The position numbers and the translations under genes are program-made. Source: Desulfovibrionaceae bacterium (GTDB lineage: Bacteria; Desulfobacterota; Desulfovibrionia; Desulfovibrionales; Desulfovibrionaceae). From it: DNA of 64,000 nucleotides. The notes beneath the pieces are model-generated. The model was not told where the DNA came from. It saw only the letters and a program-made list of their open reading frames with translations, and ran no database searches. Location: NCBI GenBank assembly GCA_015709205.1, contig JACCQO010000013.1, forward strand, positions 1 to 64,000, in the 5' to 3' direction. Shown piece by piece: positions 45,240-54,374 of this stretch (positions within the stretch are counted from its first letter, which is position 1; each line of letters starts with the position of its first letter).

Positions 45240-45294
45240 GCCGGGCTCCGGGCGCCCCTCGGCACGGGGCCCGGGGCGGCGCCATGGAGTTCGT

Positions 45295-45340
45295 CGCATG
45301 AAGAGGCCCCTGGACGCAGGTCCAGGGGCCTCTTCATGCG
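45295..45340 (+). terminator. Long perfect hairpin after DUF554 gene
   Basis: Arms 45295-45315 and 45320-45340 give 21 base pairs with a GCAG loop; CTCTTC lies in the outgoing arm. It begins 55 bases after the stop. Confidence 0.8.
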
Positions 45341-45808
45341 GGCCGTCGCCGTGGAGCCGCCTGCATTGCCTTGCCCGGCGTTCCTGCAGATTCCGCCCCG
45401 CGCGGCCGGATCAGGCCCGCGTCCCCCCTCCGCTGATATATCACATGGCAGCCCTGTCCCGGTACTTGGCTGATTCTGCGCGCTATTGCGGCGAAAGCTC
45501 CCTGCAATATCAATCAACTCGCCGTGATGTTATAGTTTTTTTGTTGACCCGCCATACGAAACATGGTCGAGACGAACACTGACAGCAAAATGTGGGTGTC
45601 TCGACGATGCTGCGCTCCGCATGCAGCCGTCCGGCTCGCTCCAACGTCCTTTTCAGCGGAAAAGCGCGCCAACCTGGCTGCTTTTTTTGCGTCACGACGC
45701 AAGAACACAAGGAACTGCCGATCCTTGGGCGGATATTTCGTAGACGAATGCCCGCGCACTGCGCGTGCAGGAATCGATACGCAACAAGTAATGGAAAGGT
45801 GTGTAAAA
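45341..45808. other. Long leader region of the MFS permease gene
   Basis: 468 bases. It contains the palindrome TGATATATCA (45434-45443), T-rich stretches around 45530-45545 and 45680-45690, and no convincing gene. The distance to the permease start suggests a long 5' untranslated region or several regulator sites. Confidence 0.5.
45434..45443. promoter_or_regulatory. TGATATATCA palindrome upstream of MFS permease gene
   Basis: Perfect 10-base palindrome, AT-rich in GC-rich DNA. The identical site occurs at 53502-53511 upstream of the second GntR/FCD gene. FCD-type GntR proteins bind short AT-rich palindromes, so both may be operators of one regulator. Confidence 0.5.
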
Positions 45809-47101
45809 ATGAGTACCGGGAAAAGCTTTTGGGGGACGGTGGAAAAGTACAGATGGGTCGTTTGGCTGATCCTTGTGGCATCCTACATGGTCAGCTTCTT
45901 TCACAGGGTTTCCGTGTCGGTCGTGAAGGAAACCATCATGGGCGGGTTCGGGCTGACGGCCACCGAGTTCGGGCTGATGGCCTCCATGTATTTCTACGCC
46001 TATTGCATCGCCCAGATCCCCGTGGGCCTGCTCGCGGATTCCGTGGGCGTGCGCGTCACCGCCAGCGCGGCGCTGCTGATCGCTTCGGCCGGCACCTTTC
46101 TGTTCGGCGTGGCGGACTCGCCGCTCATGCTCTTCGTGGGCCGGTTCATCGTGGGCCTCGGCGTGGCCGCCAGCTTCGTCTGCGTCATGAAGATCCAGTC
46201 CCAGTGGTTCAAGGAGCGGGAGTTCAGCACCCTGTCCGGCACCTGCCTGTTCCTGGGCAACGTCGGCAGCCTTTCGGCGCAGACGCCCTTCGCCCTGCTG
46301 GTCGCCTGGCTTTCCTTCCGGGGCGCGTTCTATTCCATCAGCCTCGCCACCTTCCTGCTGGCGATCCTGTGCTTCTGGCTGGTGCGCAACAAGCCGCAGG
46401 ACAAGGGCTTCGCGCCCGTCGCGCCGGTTCCGTCCGCACAGGAACCGGCCGTGGGCCTGAAGCAGTCCCTGCTCACGGCCGTGACCACGAAGCAACTTAT
46501 GATCCTGAACGTTTTCTACTTCTTCGCGGTGCCGCAGCTTTTGAGCTTCAGCGGGGCCTGGAGCATCGCCTACGTCCGCGACATCTACGGGCTCAGCCTC
46601 ACGGCCTCGTCCAACCTGGCTTCCTGCCAGCTCGTGGGCTTCATGCTCGGCAGCATCGTGATCGGCTACTATTCCGATAGATTGGGCAAGCGCAAGCCGT
46701 TCCTGATCTACCCCGGCATCGTCGTGGCCCTGCTCTGGTGTTTCCTGGCCGTGGCCGGGGGCCCGGCGTTGCCGCCGTACGCCTACGCGGCCTGCCTGGC
46801 GGGCATCGGCTTTTGCTCCGGCCAGTTCGGTGTGATGATGACCACCTGCAAGGAATCCGGCCCCAGCGAATGCACGGGCACGGCCATTGCCGTGCTCAAT
46901 ACCTTCGGATTCCTGGGCATCGCCCTGGCCACGCCCCTCTACGGGCGCATCCTCGACGCCTTCATCGACGCGGCGCCCGCGGTGCAGCACCACTACGCCA
47001 CCATCTTCATGGCGGCCATCACGGTCGTGTCCGTGCTGCTGAGTCTGGGCATCAAGGAGACGGACGGAAGGAACATCTTCCAGGCGAAGACCGCACGCTG
47101 A
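45809..47101 (+). CDS. MFS permease, probably for a sugar acid or similar anion
   Basis: 430 residues, 12 membrane helices. The N-terminus (WLILVASYMVSFFHRVSVSVV) and the LADSVGVRVTASAAL and YYSDRLGKRKPFL loops are the repeated MFS A-like motifs of the two halves. Placed in the anion:cation symporter-like group on general resemblance. Start ATG 45809 with GGAAAGG upstream; ATG 45791 is possible. The neighbouring GntR/FCD regulators, enolase-superfamily dehydratase and TRAP transporter suggest sugar-acid substrates. A terminator follows between it and the convergent gntR. Confidence 0.85.
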   Translation: MSTGKSFWGTVEKYRWVVWLILVASYMVSFFHRVSVSVVKETIMGGFGLTATEFGLMASMYFYAYCIAQIPVGLLADSVGVRVTASAALLIASAGTFLFGVADSPLMLFVGRFIVGLGVAASFVCVMKIQSQWFKEREFSTLSGTCLFLGNVGSLSAQTPFALLVAWLSFRGAFYSISLATFLLAILCFWLVRNKPQDKGFAPVAPVPSAQEPAVGLKQSLLTAVTTKQLMILNVFYFFAVPQLLSFSGAWSIAYVRDIYGLSLTASSNLASCQLVGFMLGSIVIGYYSDRLGKRKPFLIYPGIVVALLWCFLAVAGGPALPPYAYAACLAGIGFCSGQFGVMMTTCKESGPSECTGTAIAVLNTFGFLGIALATPLYGRILDAFIDAAPAVQHHYATIFMAAITVVSVLLSLGIKETDGRNIFQAKTAR

Positions 47102-47110
47102 CTTCAAATT

Positions 47111-47171
47111 CTCGGCCGGCCGCTCTTGCCTCGATTCCCTCCCCAATCGAGCGCAAGGGTGGCCGGCCGAG
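47111..47171. terminator. Extended stem between convergent MFS and gntR genes
   Basis: CTCGGCCGGCC (47111-47121) pairs with GGCCGGCCGAG (47161-47171); internally CTCGATT pairs with AATCGAG around a C-rich loop. CTCCTTTTC follows on the plus strand. Confidence 0.65.
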
Positions 47172-47202
47172 CTCCTTTTCGGCCCCAAAAGGGCGCGGGG
47201 CG

Positions 47203-47865
47203 CTATTCCTGGATCGAATTGAGATGGGCCAGGAAGTCTTCGTTGAACGTGCCGAAAATGTGCTTTTTCAGGCGCTGACAGGCGCTGTCGATGTCGTCGG
47301 CCATGATGTATTCCAGCATCTTGGCGTGGCTGGCGATGGAGTGGGTGATGAAGTCGGGCGTCAGGGTGAGATAGGCCCGCAGGACGTTGATGCGGTCGAA
47401 GATGAGCGAGTGCGCCTGCTGCAGGTAGACGTTTCCGGCCAGGGAAAAGAAGATGTCGTGAAAGAGCCTGTCCAGCCGGAGATACTTTGAAACCGCCTCG
47501 CTGGGGATGAGCTGCTGCTGCTCCTTGACGCCTTGCGACAGCTCGTTGATCAGCTTGATGTTGTTGTCCCTGAACGCCTTGCGCAGGGCCCCCTCCTCGA
47601 AGATCAGGCGCGCTTCGCACAGCGCCATCAGATCCTCTTCCGAAAACTTGAACACGAACGTGCCGCTGCGCGGGACGATGTCGATCAGCCCCTCGCCCTT
47701 GAGCTTGAGCAGGGCTTCGCGGATCGGCGTCTTGGACACCTTGAACTCGTCGGCGAACTCCACGTCGGTGATCTTTTGTCCCAGGCGCAGCTTGCCGCTG
47801 ACGATCCGGCTCTTGATTTTCTGATACACGACGTCGGCAATCGAGTTGGGCATGATGATCTGCAT
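47203..47865 (-). CDS. GntR-family regulator with FCD domain
   Basis: 220 residues. Winged helix-turn-helix at the N-terminus (IADVVYQKIKSRIVSGKLRLGQKI, VSKTPIREALLKLKGEGLI) and an all-helical FCD ligand domain with metal-site residues (RLDRLFHDIFFSLAGN, HAKMLEYI). FCD regulators respond to sugar acids or other carboxylates. It is convergent with the MFS gene and downstream of none of the catabolic genes; a candidate operator lies in its own upstream region. Confidence 0.9.
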   Translation of the reverse strand: MQIIMPNSIADVVYQKIKSRIVSGKLRLGQKITDVEFADEFKVSKTPIREALLKLKGEGLIDIVPRSGTFVFKFSEEDLMALCEARLIFEEGALRKAFRDNNIKLINELSQGVKEQQQLIPSEAVSKYLRLDRLFHDIFFSLAGNVYLQQAHSLIFDRINVLRAYLTLTPDFITHSIASHAKMLEYIMADDIDSACQRLKKHIFGTFNEDFLAHLNSIQE

Positions 47866-48528
47866 GGATTGCGCGTCTCCGTTGTTGCAAGGATTGTCGG
47901 TGTCCGCCCCGTCGGCGGTCGCACCGGAGAAGGATCACGGCCCTGTCTGGCTGCGGCGCATCTGCATCGCCCAGGTCCGCGGCGGGATCGGCGGGCCCGT
48001 TTCCCGAGGGTGGGTGCGGCGGCGGCGCATCCGGTTCCCCGGTCGTCGTCGGAGTGGCCGAGTGCGGGCCGGGCGCCCCGTTCGCACGTTGTTTACAACA
48101 TTTTCGTCAGATTGACAAAATTCCTTGCCCTGCGGAGGCTGCTTGCCGGGTTCCGGGGCGGGCGGCGATGCGGTTGCCGGCGGGCGCGCGGGCGGCCGGG
48201 GCCGTCCAAGAGGCGGCAGGGCCGTTCCGTGTCGCCACCGGCGGCGGCGTCCCGGGCAGGCCGCCCTGCACGGCGTCGGACGCGGCACGCACCGACGCCG
48301 CGCCGTGCGCCGACGATGGCCCGCTTTTCTGGAAGCAGCCTAATGCAACTGCACGGCGTTCACAAGACCAGCCAGGTCAGCTTGTTCTCCTTTTTTTTCA
48401 ATAAATTGGAATTCCGACAGCCGAACCGGCCAGACAGTTCGCGGCCGGTCCGGAGCGGGGCCTGTGCGTTGGCGCCGGACGTTCTTTTTTGCTATTGCGT
48501 CCGCAGGCGCGGTGCGCAAGGACAGGAC
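47866..48528. other. Non-coding region between gntR and the dehydratase gene
   Basis: About 660 bases. It carries the gntR promoter and operator (near 48088-48120) and the 3' region of the dehydratase operon. AT-rich patches occur near 48110 and 48385-48410. No frame with a ribosome site was found. Confidence 0.5.
48088..48118 (-). promoter_or_regulatory. Candidate gntR promoter with GTTGTTTACAAC operator
   Basis: Minus strand TTGTCA (48118-48113), a 17-base gap, then GTAAAC (48095-48090) could be the -35 and -10 boxes. GTTGT-TT-ACAAC (48088-48099) covers the -10, as expected for autorepression. A related half site (GTTGTATAC) is in front of dctP at 52820-52828. Confidence 0.4.
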
Positions 48529-48565
48529 AAAAAAGCGGGCCACTCTCTTGCCCAGAGTGGCCCGC
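48529..48565 (-). terminator. Terminator of the TRAP-dehydratase operon
   Basis: Arms 48535-48546 and 48554-48565 (GCGGGCCACTCT and complement), 7-base loop, followed on the minus strand by six T (48534-48529). It is 22 bases after the dehydratase stop. Confidence 0.92.
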
Positions 48566-48587
48566 GGAAGGTGCCTATGGCTGGTGC

Positions 48588-49784
48588 TTACTCGATCGTG
48601 TAGGCCAGGTAGTCCTTGCACACCGCGTCGTTCAGTTCCTGCCCCAGGCCGGGGAGTTCGGGAGCGACGAATTCGCCGTTTTCGGGCTGGTAGTCGTACT
48701 TGCACAGCTCGCGGATGCATTCCTTGAGCGCGTACGTGTGGTGCTCGTGGATGACGAAGTTGGGGATGACCGTCTCGATGTGCAGGGACGCGGCCGTGGA
48801 GACCGGGCCGCCGCACACGTGCACCTGGACGGTGGCATCGTAGATGTTGGCGTAGTCGCAGATCTTCTTGGTCTCGGTGATGCCGCCGACCAGGCAGGCG
48901 TCGGGCTGGATCACGGCCAGGGCCTGCTTCTCGAAGAACGGACGGTAGCCCCAGCGGGTGTAGATGCGCTCGCCGGAGGCCACGGGCATCCGGACCTTGT
49001 CGGCCACGAAGGCCATGGAATCCTGGTTCATGGGGGCCACGGGCTCTTCGTAGTAGAAGATGTTCAGCTTCAGGTCGTCCACGGCCTTGCCGAACTGCAC
49101 GGCGGAGTTGGCGCCCAGGTAGGAGTGGATCTCGATGATGATGTCACCCTCGGGGCCCAGGGCGTCGCGCATGGCCACCAGACGGTCCAGGCCCATCTTC
49201 ATGTCCTCGTACTGCAGGATGCCGAGGTAGCGCTGCTTGGGGTTGCGCACCGCGTGCGAGTCGATCATCAGCGGATCGACCTTGATGCAGGTGTAGCCCT
49301 CGCTCTTGGCCTTGCGGGTGGCCTCGGCGTACTGCTCGGGCGTGGCCAGGTTCTTGTGCTTCAGGGCCCAGTCGAACTGCAGCTGGCTGGCGTAGGTCCT
49401 CAGCGAGGCGTTGGTCTTGCCGCCGAGCATCTGGTAGATGGGCATGTTGCAGGCCTTGCCGCGGATGTCCCAGCAGGCGATGTCCATGGCGCTGATGCCG
49501 CCGTAGATCACCGGGCCGCCGCCCATGCCCCAGAAGGTGTCGCGGTAGAGCATCTCCCAGATGGCTTCCACGTTCATGGGGTTCTTGCCGATCAGGCGCT
49601 TGCCGAAATCGCGCAGGATGCCGACGGCGGCCTTGGAGGCGCTGCCGTAGGCCAGCCCGACCTCGCCGATGCCGCTCAGCCCTTCGTCCGTGTGCAGGCG
49701 CACCAGCACGGGGTTGAACGCGGCCATGGTGGGGTCTTTGCGGTTGACTTCGCAGTCGAAGACTTCAACCTTGGTTATTTTCAT
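48588..49784 (-). CDS. Mandelate racemase/enolase superfamily sugar-acid dehydratase
   Basis: 398 residues from ATG 49784 (GGAGG site). The N-terminal capping domain (MKITKVEVFDCEV) and barrel are those of MR/MLE enzymes. Visible active-site elements: IKVDPLM (Lys-x-Asp), IIIEIHSYLG and FYYEEP (metal-binding acids), SGERIYTRW and the HVCGGPVSTAA segment. The Glu-x-His in the second ligand position recalls galactonate/gluconate-type dehydratases, which turn aldonic acids into 2-keto-3-deoxy acids, but the exact substrate cannot be read. It is the last gene of the TRAP operon, so it probably acts on the imported acid. Confidence 0.85.
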   Translation of the reverse strand: MKITKVEVFDCEVNRKDPTMAAFNPVLVRLHTDEGLSGIGEVGLAYGSASKAAVGILRDFGKRLIGKNPMNVEAIWEMLYRDTFWGMGGGPVIYGGISAMDIACWDIRGKACNMPIYQMLGGKTNASLRTYASQLQFDWALKHKNLATPEQYAEATRKAKSEGYTCIKVDPLMIDSHAVRNPKQRYLGILQYEDMKMGLDRLVAMRDALGPEGDIIIEIHSYLGANSAVQFGKAVDDLKLNIFYYEEPVAPMNQDSMAFVADKVRMPVASGERIYTRWGYRPFFEKQALAVIQPDACLVGGITETKKICDYANIYDATVQVHVCGGPVSTAASLHIETVIPNFVIHEHHTYALKECIRELCKYDYQPENGEFVAPELPGLGQELNDAVCKDYLAYTIE

Positions 49785-49876
49785 GAAAAACCTCCATCTG
49801 TGATGCTGCGCCGAACGTGTGGTCGGAGCGCAGGTTGCAAGGTTGCAAACGACAGGAGACGGACCACGTATCCTTG

Positions 49877-51160
49877 CTATCCGCGGCAAAGCTGCAGCGG
49901 GAAGAGGCTGATCTGCGGGAACAGGGTGACCAGGGCCAGGGCGATGAGCATGGCCACGATGAACGGGAACGACTCCTTCACGATCTTGCCGATGGGCACC
50001 CCTGTGAGCGTCGAGGTGAGGAAGAGGTTCGTGGCCATGGGCGGCGTGACGAAGCCCAGCGCCAGGTTGATGGTGACCACGACGCCGAAGTGCACCGGAT
50101 CCACGCCCAGGGGCTGCACGATGGCCAGCAGCAGCGGCGAGAAGATCAGGTTCGCGGACATGGTGTCCATGATCATGCCCAGGCAGAGCAGGAAGATGTT
50201 GATGATGAACAGGATCACGTACTTGTTGCTGGTGATGCCGTAGAGCACGTCGCTGATGCGGCTGGGCAGGTCCGTGGCCGAGACCAGGAAGGAGAGCGAG
50301 TTCGCCGTGCCGAAGAGCAGGAAGATCGTGCCGACCAGGGCCGCGTTGGTGGAGAACATCTTCAGGAGCTGGTTGAGCTTCAGTTCCTTGTAGATGAACA
50401 TGCTCACGGCAAAGGCGTAGACCACGCCGACGATGGAGGCCTCGGTGGGCGTGAATATGCCGCCGTAGATGCCGCCCAGGATCAGGACCGGGACGAACAG
50501 GGCGTACTTGGCCTCCCAGGCGGCCGTGGCGAACTCGCGGGCGTTGAAGGGCTCGCCCGTGCCGCTGTAGCCGCGCTTCTTGCCGATGAGCCGCGCCGGG
50601 ATCATGAGCGCCAGGCCGATGAGGATGCCCGGGCCGATGCCCGCGAGGAAGAGGTCGCCGATGGAGGTCGTCGTGCAGATGCCGTAGATGACCAGCGGGA
50701 TGCTCGGGGGGATGATGATGCCCAGGCCGCCCGAGGTGGCGATGAGGCCCGCGCCGAATTCGCGGGAATAGCCGTGCTTGACCATCTGCGGGACCATGAT
50801 GCTGCCGATGGCGGCCACGGTGGCCGGAGCCGAACCCGAGATGGCGCCGAAGAACATGCAGGCCACGATGGTGACCATGGCCAGGCCCGAGGTGGCGCTG
50901 CCGACCAGCCGGTTGGCCACGCGCACCAGGCGTTGCGATAGCCCGCCCACCTCCATGATCGTGCCGGTGAGCATGAAGAACGGCACGGCCATGAGCGGGA
51001 ACGAGTTGAGCGCCGAGTACATGTTCTGGGCGACGAAGCTCAGGTTGCCCATGGGATAGACCAGCGTGAAGCAGATCACGGCGCAGCCGATGGCCACGGC
51101 GACCGGGAGCGAGGAAAAGACAAAGACCAGGAACAGGGAAACGAGCAATGCTATATCCAT
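49877..51160 (-). CDS. dctM: TRAP transporter large membrane subunit (DctM)
   Basis: 427 residues with 11-12 membrane helices. Typical DctM sequence: PVAVAIGCAVICFTL, MVPFFMLTGTIMEVGG, FFGAISGSAPATVAAIGSIMVPQM and GGLGIIIPPSIPLVIYG. It forms the sodium-driven carboxylate channel with DctQ. The AGGAG site precedes the ATG at 51160, and only nine bases separate it from dctQ. Confidence 0.95.
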   Translation of the reverse strand: MDIALLVSLFLVFVFSSLPVAVAIGCAVICFTLVYPMGNLSFVAQNMYSALNSFPLMAVPFFMLTGTIMEVGGLSQRLVRVANRLVGSATSGLAMVTIVACMFFGAISGSAPATVAAIGSIMVPQMVKHGYSREFGAGLIATSGGLGIIIPPSIPLVIYGICTTTSIGDLFLAGIGPGILIGLALMIPARLIGKKRGYSGTGEPFNAREFATAAWEAKYALFVPVLILGGIYGGIFTPTEASIVGVVYAFAVSMFIYKELKLNQLLKMFSTNAALVGTIFLLFGTANSLSFLVSATDLPSRISDVLYGITSNKYVILFIINIFLLCLGMIMDTMSANLIFSPLLLAIVQPLGVDPVHFGVVVTINLALGFVTPPMATNLFLTSTLTGVPIGKIVKESFPFIVAMLIALALVTLFPQISLFPLQLCRG

Positions 51161-51169
51161 GGTGATCTC

Positions 51170-51673
51170 CTACTCCACGTCGCCGTCTTTCTTGGGCTGG
51201 CAGAACATTTCACGGTATTCGCGAACATGTTTCACCGTGTCCTGAATGAGGCGAAGGACGATCAGGACAAACGCGAAGACAATGCCGATGATCGGTACCC
51301 AGCGGGGCAGGCCGGACGCGGCCGCCTGCTGATGTGTCCTCATGGCGATCTTGAACATGCTCCAGATGCCTGTGGTGACGAACGAGATGAAGATCATGAA
51401 CGCGATGTTGCAGGCGATATCAAGGATCTTTCTCACCTTGTCAGGAAGGAAGTCGCTCAAGATCGTGATCCTGATGTGCCGCCGTTGCACGACTGCGATG
51501 GCAGCGCCAAAATACGTTATCCACATGAGCCCAAAAATGGACAGCTCTTCGGTCCACGTAATGGAAAAGTTGAAAACATATCGCGAAAGGATCTGCAGGA
51601 AGAGCGCGATGGTCATGAATGCGGTGAGCACGCTCACCAGGAGGTTTTCAAAGTTGTCTTTCAGCCAGTGCAT
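51170..51673 (-). CDS. dctQ: TRAP transporter small membrane subunit (DctQ)
   Basis: 167 residues from ATG 51673, which has AGGAGG upstream (a longer frame from 51700 lacks one). Four membrane helices and the DctQ-type segment ITWTEELSIFGLMWITYFGAAIAVVQRRHI. It links the periplasmic binding protein to DctM. Sits between dctP and dctM in the operon. Confidence 0.93.
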   Translation of the reverse strand: MHWLKDNFENLLVSVLTAFMTIALFLQILSRYVFNFSITWTEELSIFGLMWITYFGAAIAVVQRRHIRITILSDFLPDKVRKILDIACNIAFMIFISFVTTGIWSMFKIAMRTHQQAAASGLPRWVPIIGIVFAFVLIVLRLIQDTVKHVREYREMFCQPKKDGDVE

Positions 51674-51735
51674 GGGGGATCCTCCTGCAGCCCGCGGCAA
51701 GGCGCACCTTGCCGCGGACTGCGAAACGATGGGCG

Positions 51736-52809
51736 TTACTTGTGCGTGGCGAGGTACTCGTCGACGGTCTTGTCGATGATGTCCATGACCTTCTTGGTGT
51801 ACTCCTCGCCGGCGGCTTCGGCGGCGATGCTGCGGGAGGCCTTGGTGGCCGCGCGGAACTTGGCCAGTTCCTCGGGCGGCAGCTGGTAGATCTCCATCTT
51901 CGTCTTCAGGAAGTCGAAGTCCTTCTTCTCGGAGATGTCGAACAGCCGGCGGTACTCCTTGGTGGCGGCGACCATGGACTCGTCCCAGGCCTGCTGCACG
52001 TCCTTGGGCAGGCTCTGGTACCAGTCCTCGCTGGTGAAGAAGCAGACGAACTCATAGGCGTGGCCGGTGAGGGTCATGTGCTTCTGCACTTCGTACAGGC
52101 GGGCGTCGATGATGTTCCGGTAGGGGTTCTCGGCGCCGTCGACCACGCCCTGCTGCAGCGCGGTGAACAGCTCGGACCAGGAGATCGGCGTGGGGTTCGC
52201 GCCCAGTTCCTTGAAGGCCTCCAGGTGCACCGGGTTGGGCTGCACGCGGATCTTCATGCCCTTGAGGTCGTCCAGCGAATGGATGGGCTGGCTGATGCTC
52301 GTCAGGTTGCGGAAGCCGATGTCCCAGAAGGCGCAGATGCGCAGGCCGGTTTCCTTCTTGACGCGCTCGACGAACATCTTGCCCACTTCGCCGTCGATGA
52401 TCTGGTGCGCCAGCTCGCGGTGGGGGTAGGGGATCAGGAAGAGGTTGGTGAAGGGCACGCAGGCGCGCGAGTACTCGCTGAGCGTGGACATGGGGATCTG
52501 GGTGAACTCGATCAGGCCGTTCTGCACGCCGTTGATGGCGGCCTCGTATTTCTTGGCCAGCTGGTTCTCCCAATAGATGCGCACGTGCACCCTGTCGCCG
52601 AGGCGGCGCTCGAGTTCCTGTTTCAGGAACAGGGGCGTCTGCACCAGCGGAGAGTCCGCCTTGGACTTGGGGTTGTACGAGACGCTGAACTTGATTTCGA
52701 TGGGGTCTTCCGCCTTGGCCGTGACCGGCAGTAGCGCCATCGTGACAAGGAAGGCCAGCAACCCGGCCATGAGCATGCCCTTTTGTGCGGATCGACGTGA
52801 GAAAACCAT
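51736..52809 (-). CDS. dctP: TRAP transporter periplasmic solute-binding protein (DctP)
   Basis: 357 residues from ATG 52809 (AGGAGG site). The N-terminus is a signal peptide (basic start, hydrophobic MLMAGLLAFLVTMALLPV, cleavage after TAKA). The mature protein has the DctP pattern: KFSVSYNPKSKADSPL, the MKIRVQPNPVHLEAFKELGANPTPI strand with the carboxylate-binding Arg, and WSELFTALQQGVVDGAENP. It captures an organic acid in the periplasm. First gene of the operon; a GTTGTATAC element sits directly before its ribosome binding site. Confidence 0.94.
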   Translation of the reverse strand: MVFSRRSAQKGMLMAGLLAFLVTMALLPVTAKAEDPIEIKFSVSYNPKSKADSPLVQTPLFLKQELERRLGDRVHVRIYWENQLAKKYEAAINGVQNGLIEFTQIPMSTLSEYSRACVPFTNLFLIPYPHRELAHQIIDGEVGKMFVERVKKETGLRICAFWDIGFRNLTSISQPIHSLDDLKGMKIRVQPNPVHLEAFKELGANPTPISWSELFTALQQGVVDGAENPYRNIIDARLYEVQKHMTLTGHAYEFVCFFTSEDWYQSLPKDVQQAWDESMVAATKEYRRLFDISEKKDFDFLKTKMEIYQLPPEELAKFRAATKASRSIAAEAAGEEYTKKVMDIIDKTVDEYLATHK

Positions 52810-52819
52810 AGCTCCTCCT

Positions 52820-52828
52820 GTTGTATAC
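52820..52828. promoter_or_regulatory. GTTGTATAC element before the TRAP operon
   Basis: Shares eight of nine bases with the left part of the palindrome at 48088-48099. It lies 11-19 bases before the dctP ATG, where bound repressor would block expression. Confidence 0.35.
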
Positions 52829-53501
52829 GGTTGAGAACCAACTGTTGCCGTACGGACCATCGTCATTTCCCGGAATGCCTTCCTCGGATGAAGGTGGGGC
52901 CGCACCGCCTTGGGCGATGTGGAAAGGCGGCTCCAGACGCTTTCCTCGCCACAACCAATGCTACGCGTTCTTGAAGGACACCATCAAAGCAGTGAAAAAT
53001 GTACAAAGTTATGATTGTTCCTTGCCACTAAAAAACTTTTCTGCTCATGCAACTTTTGACTGTTTCCGTATTGAAACGTCGAATTATTGGATATTTAATT
53101 TTACATATTATTATAGCCATAAAACAAATATGAAATAGTAAACATCCTTCAATTTGTCCGAGCGACTTGGGATAGCAAAATAGAAAATAAAAATTATCGA
53201 ATATAAATAATTTAAAGCATGATCATGCCGCATGAAAAGATGTGCACGTACCGCCGACAAAAATTGATTTGCTCTTGCCGCAATGCTTCGCATCGTTGCA
53301 TTTATGCTGCGAATGTTCAGTAGTTCATCTGTGCAGCCACATTTTGGTGTATTGTCTATTGAATTATTCTTTTTGCGTCAATGAAGAAGTCGAAAGTGTC
53401 TAATATACCAGGGGGTTTTCCCCGGCGCCGCGCCGTGCGCGCAGCGTCATTTACTGCAAAAACGCAAGGTTGCGGTTGGCGGGGGCGTTTGCCTTATTAT
53501 C

Positions 53502-53511
53502 TGATATATCA
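53502..53511. promoter_or_regulatory. TGATATATCA palindrome upstream of gntR (FCD)
   Basis: Identical to the site at 45434-45443. A TATTAT box (53495-53500) lies directly upstream, so a bound regulator would block transcription of the gene beginning at 53700. Confidence 0.5.
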
Positions 53512-53699
53512 AAAAAAGTTTGCCGATCAGGCCTGCGGGGCCCCGGGCGTGTCCCGGGCGCGCCGGGTCATGTTCCGGCGCCGGCCCGGCCCTGATGGTC
53601 ATGCTTTTTTTTGCCGTTCGTTTTTGTTAGGGGCTATCTGAACCACCTCGCGGGCTGGGGGAAACCGCGTAGCGATGTCCTGCCAATGGAGGCCCGAGC

Positions 53700-54374
53700 A
53701 TGTCGATCGTGATCGCCGGTTCGCTGACCGAACTCGTCAAGACCAAGCTCCGCGAAATGATCATTCATGGCGAACTGGCCTTTGGCCAGCAATTGACCGA
53801 AAGCAAGCTGTCCACGCAGTTCGGCGTGAGCAAGACGCCCATCCGGGAAGCCCTGGCGCAATTGAAGGAGGAGGGGTTGGTCGCGGTTCGGGCGCGCTGC
53901 GGCACCTTCGTCTACGGCCCGGACGCTGCGGACCTGCAGCTGATCACCGAGATCCGGTGCAATCTCGAGGTCGGCGCGCTGCGGTTGGCCTACGAGAAGA
54001 ACAACGTGCCCCTGGTCCAGGCCCTGGGCAGGATCGTCAAGCAGATGGCCAAGGGCTACGACCAGTCGTCCTACCATTCCTATCTCGAGCTGGACACGGA
54101 ATTCCACAAGACGATCATCGAGTACGCCGACAACAAGTACTATTCGGCCGCCTACAACATCATCGCCACCAAGGTGCAGGCCCTGCGGCACCGGATCGAA
54201 TACGACAATTGCTTCCTGGCCCGTTCGACCAGGGGGCATATCTCCATCTACGAAGGCATCCGCGACGACCGCATCGAGGAGACCTGCGGCCTGCTCCACG
54301 GCCATATCTCGCGCGTCTTCCAGCAGGGGCGGTCCAGGTTCATCGACCTGATCCCCGGCTCCAGCCCGGGCTGA
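53700..54374 (+). CDS. GntR-family regulator with FCD domain (second copy)
   Basis: 224 residues; ATG has GGAGG eight bases upstream. Winged helix (LVKTKLREMIIHGELAFGQQL, VSKTPIREALAQLKEEGLV) and FCD helices (ELDTEFHKTIIEYADNKYY, HISIYEGIRDDR, HGHISRVF with metal-binding His residues). It is related to the regulator at 47203 but clearly distinct. The shared TGATATATCA sites suggest it represses its own gene and the MFS permease. A strong terminator lies about 235 bases downstream. Confidence 0.9.
   Translation: MSIVIAGSLTELVKTKLREMIIHGELAFGQQLTESKLSTQFGVSKTPIREALAQLKEEGLVAVRARCGTFVYGPDAADLQLITEIRCNLEVGALRLAYEKNNVPLVQALGRIVKQMAKGYDQSSYHSYLELDTEFHKTIIEYADNKYYSAAYNIIATKVQALRHRIEYDNCFLARSTRGHISIYEGIRDDRIEETCGLLHGHISRVFQQGRSRFIDLIPGSSPG

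Larger units (their letters stand above)
52810..53699. other. Long AT-rich intergenic region between dctP and gntR (FCD) genes
   Basis: About 890 bases, the longest non-coding stretch here. From about 52960 to 53400 the sequence is strikingly AT-rich compared with the rest, with many A/T runs, a 12-base palindrome GCATGATCATGC (53217-53228), and no frame with a ribosome site. From 53400 it returns to GC-rich DNA with the TGATATATCA site. It may hold promoters, a degraded element or an unrecognised RNA; nothing definite was seen. Confidence 0.55.

Noticed and set aside
45295-45340. Long hairpin considered as a structured small RNA or attachment site
   Set aside because: A simple 21-bp stem directly after a gene end fits a terminator; no integrase gene or repeat partner is present.
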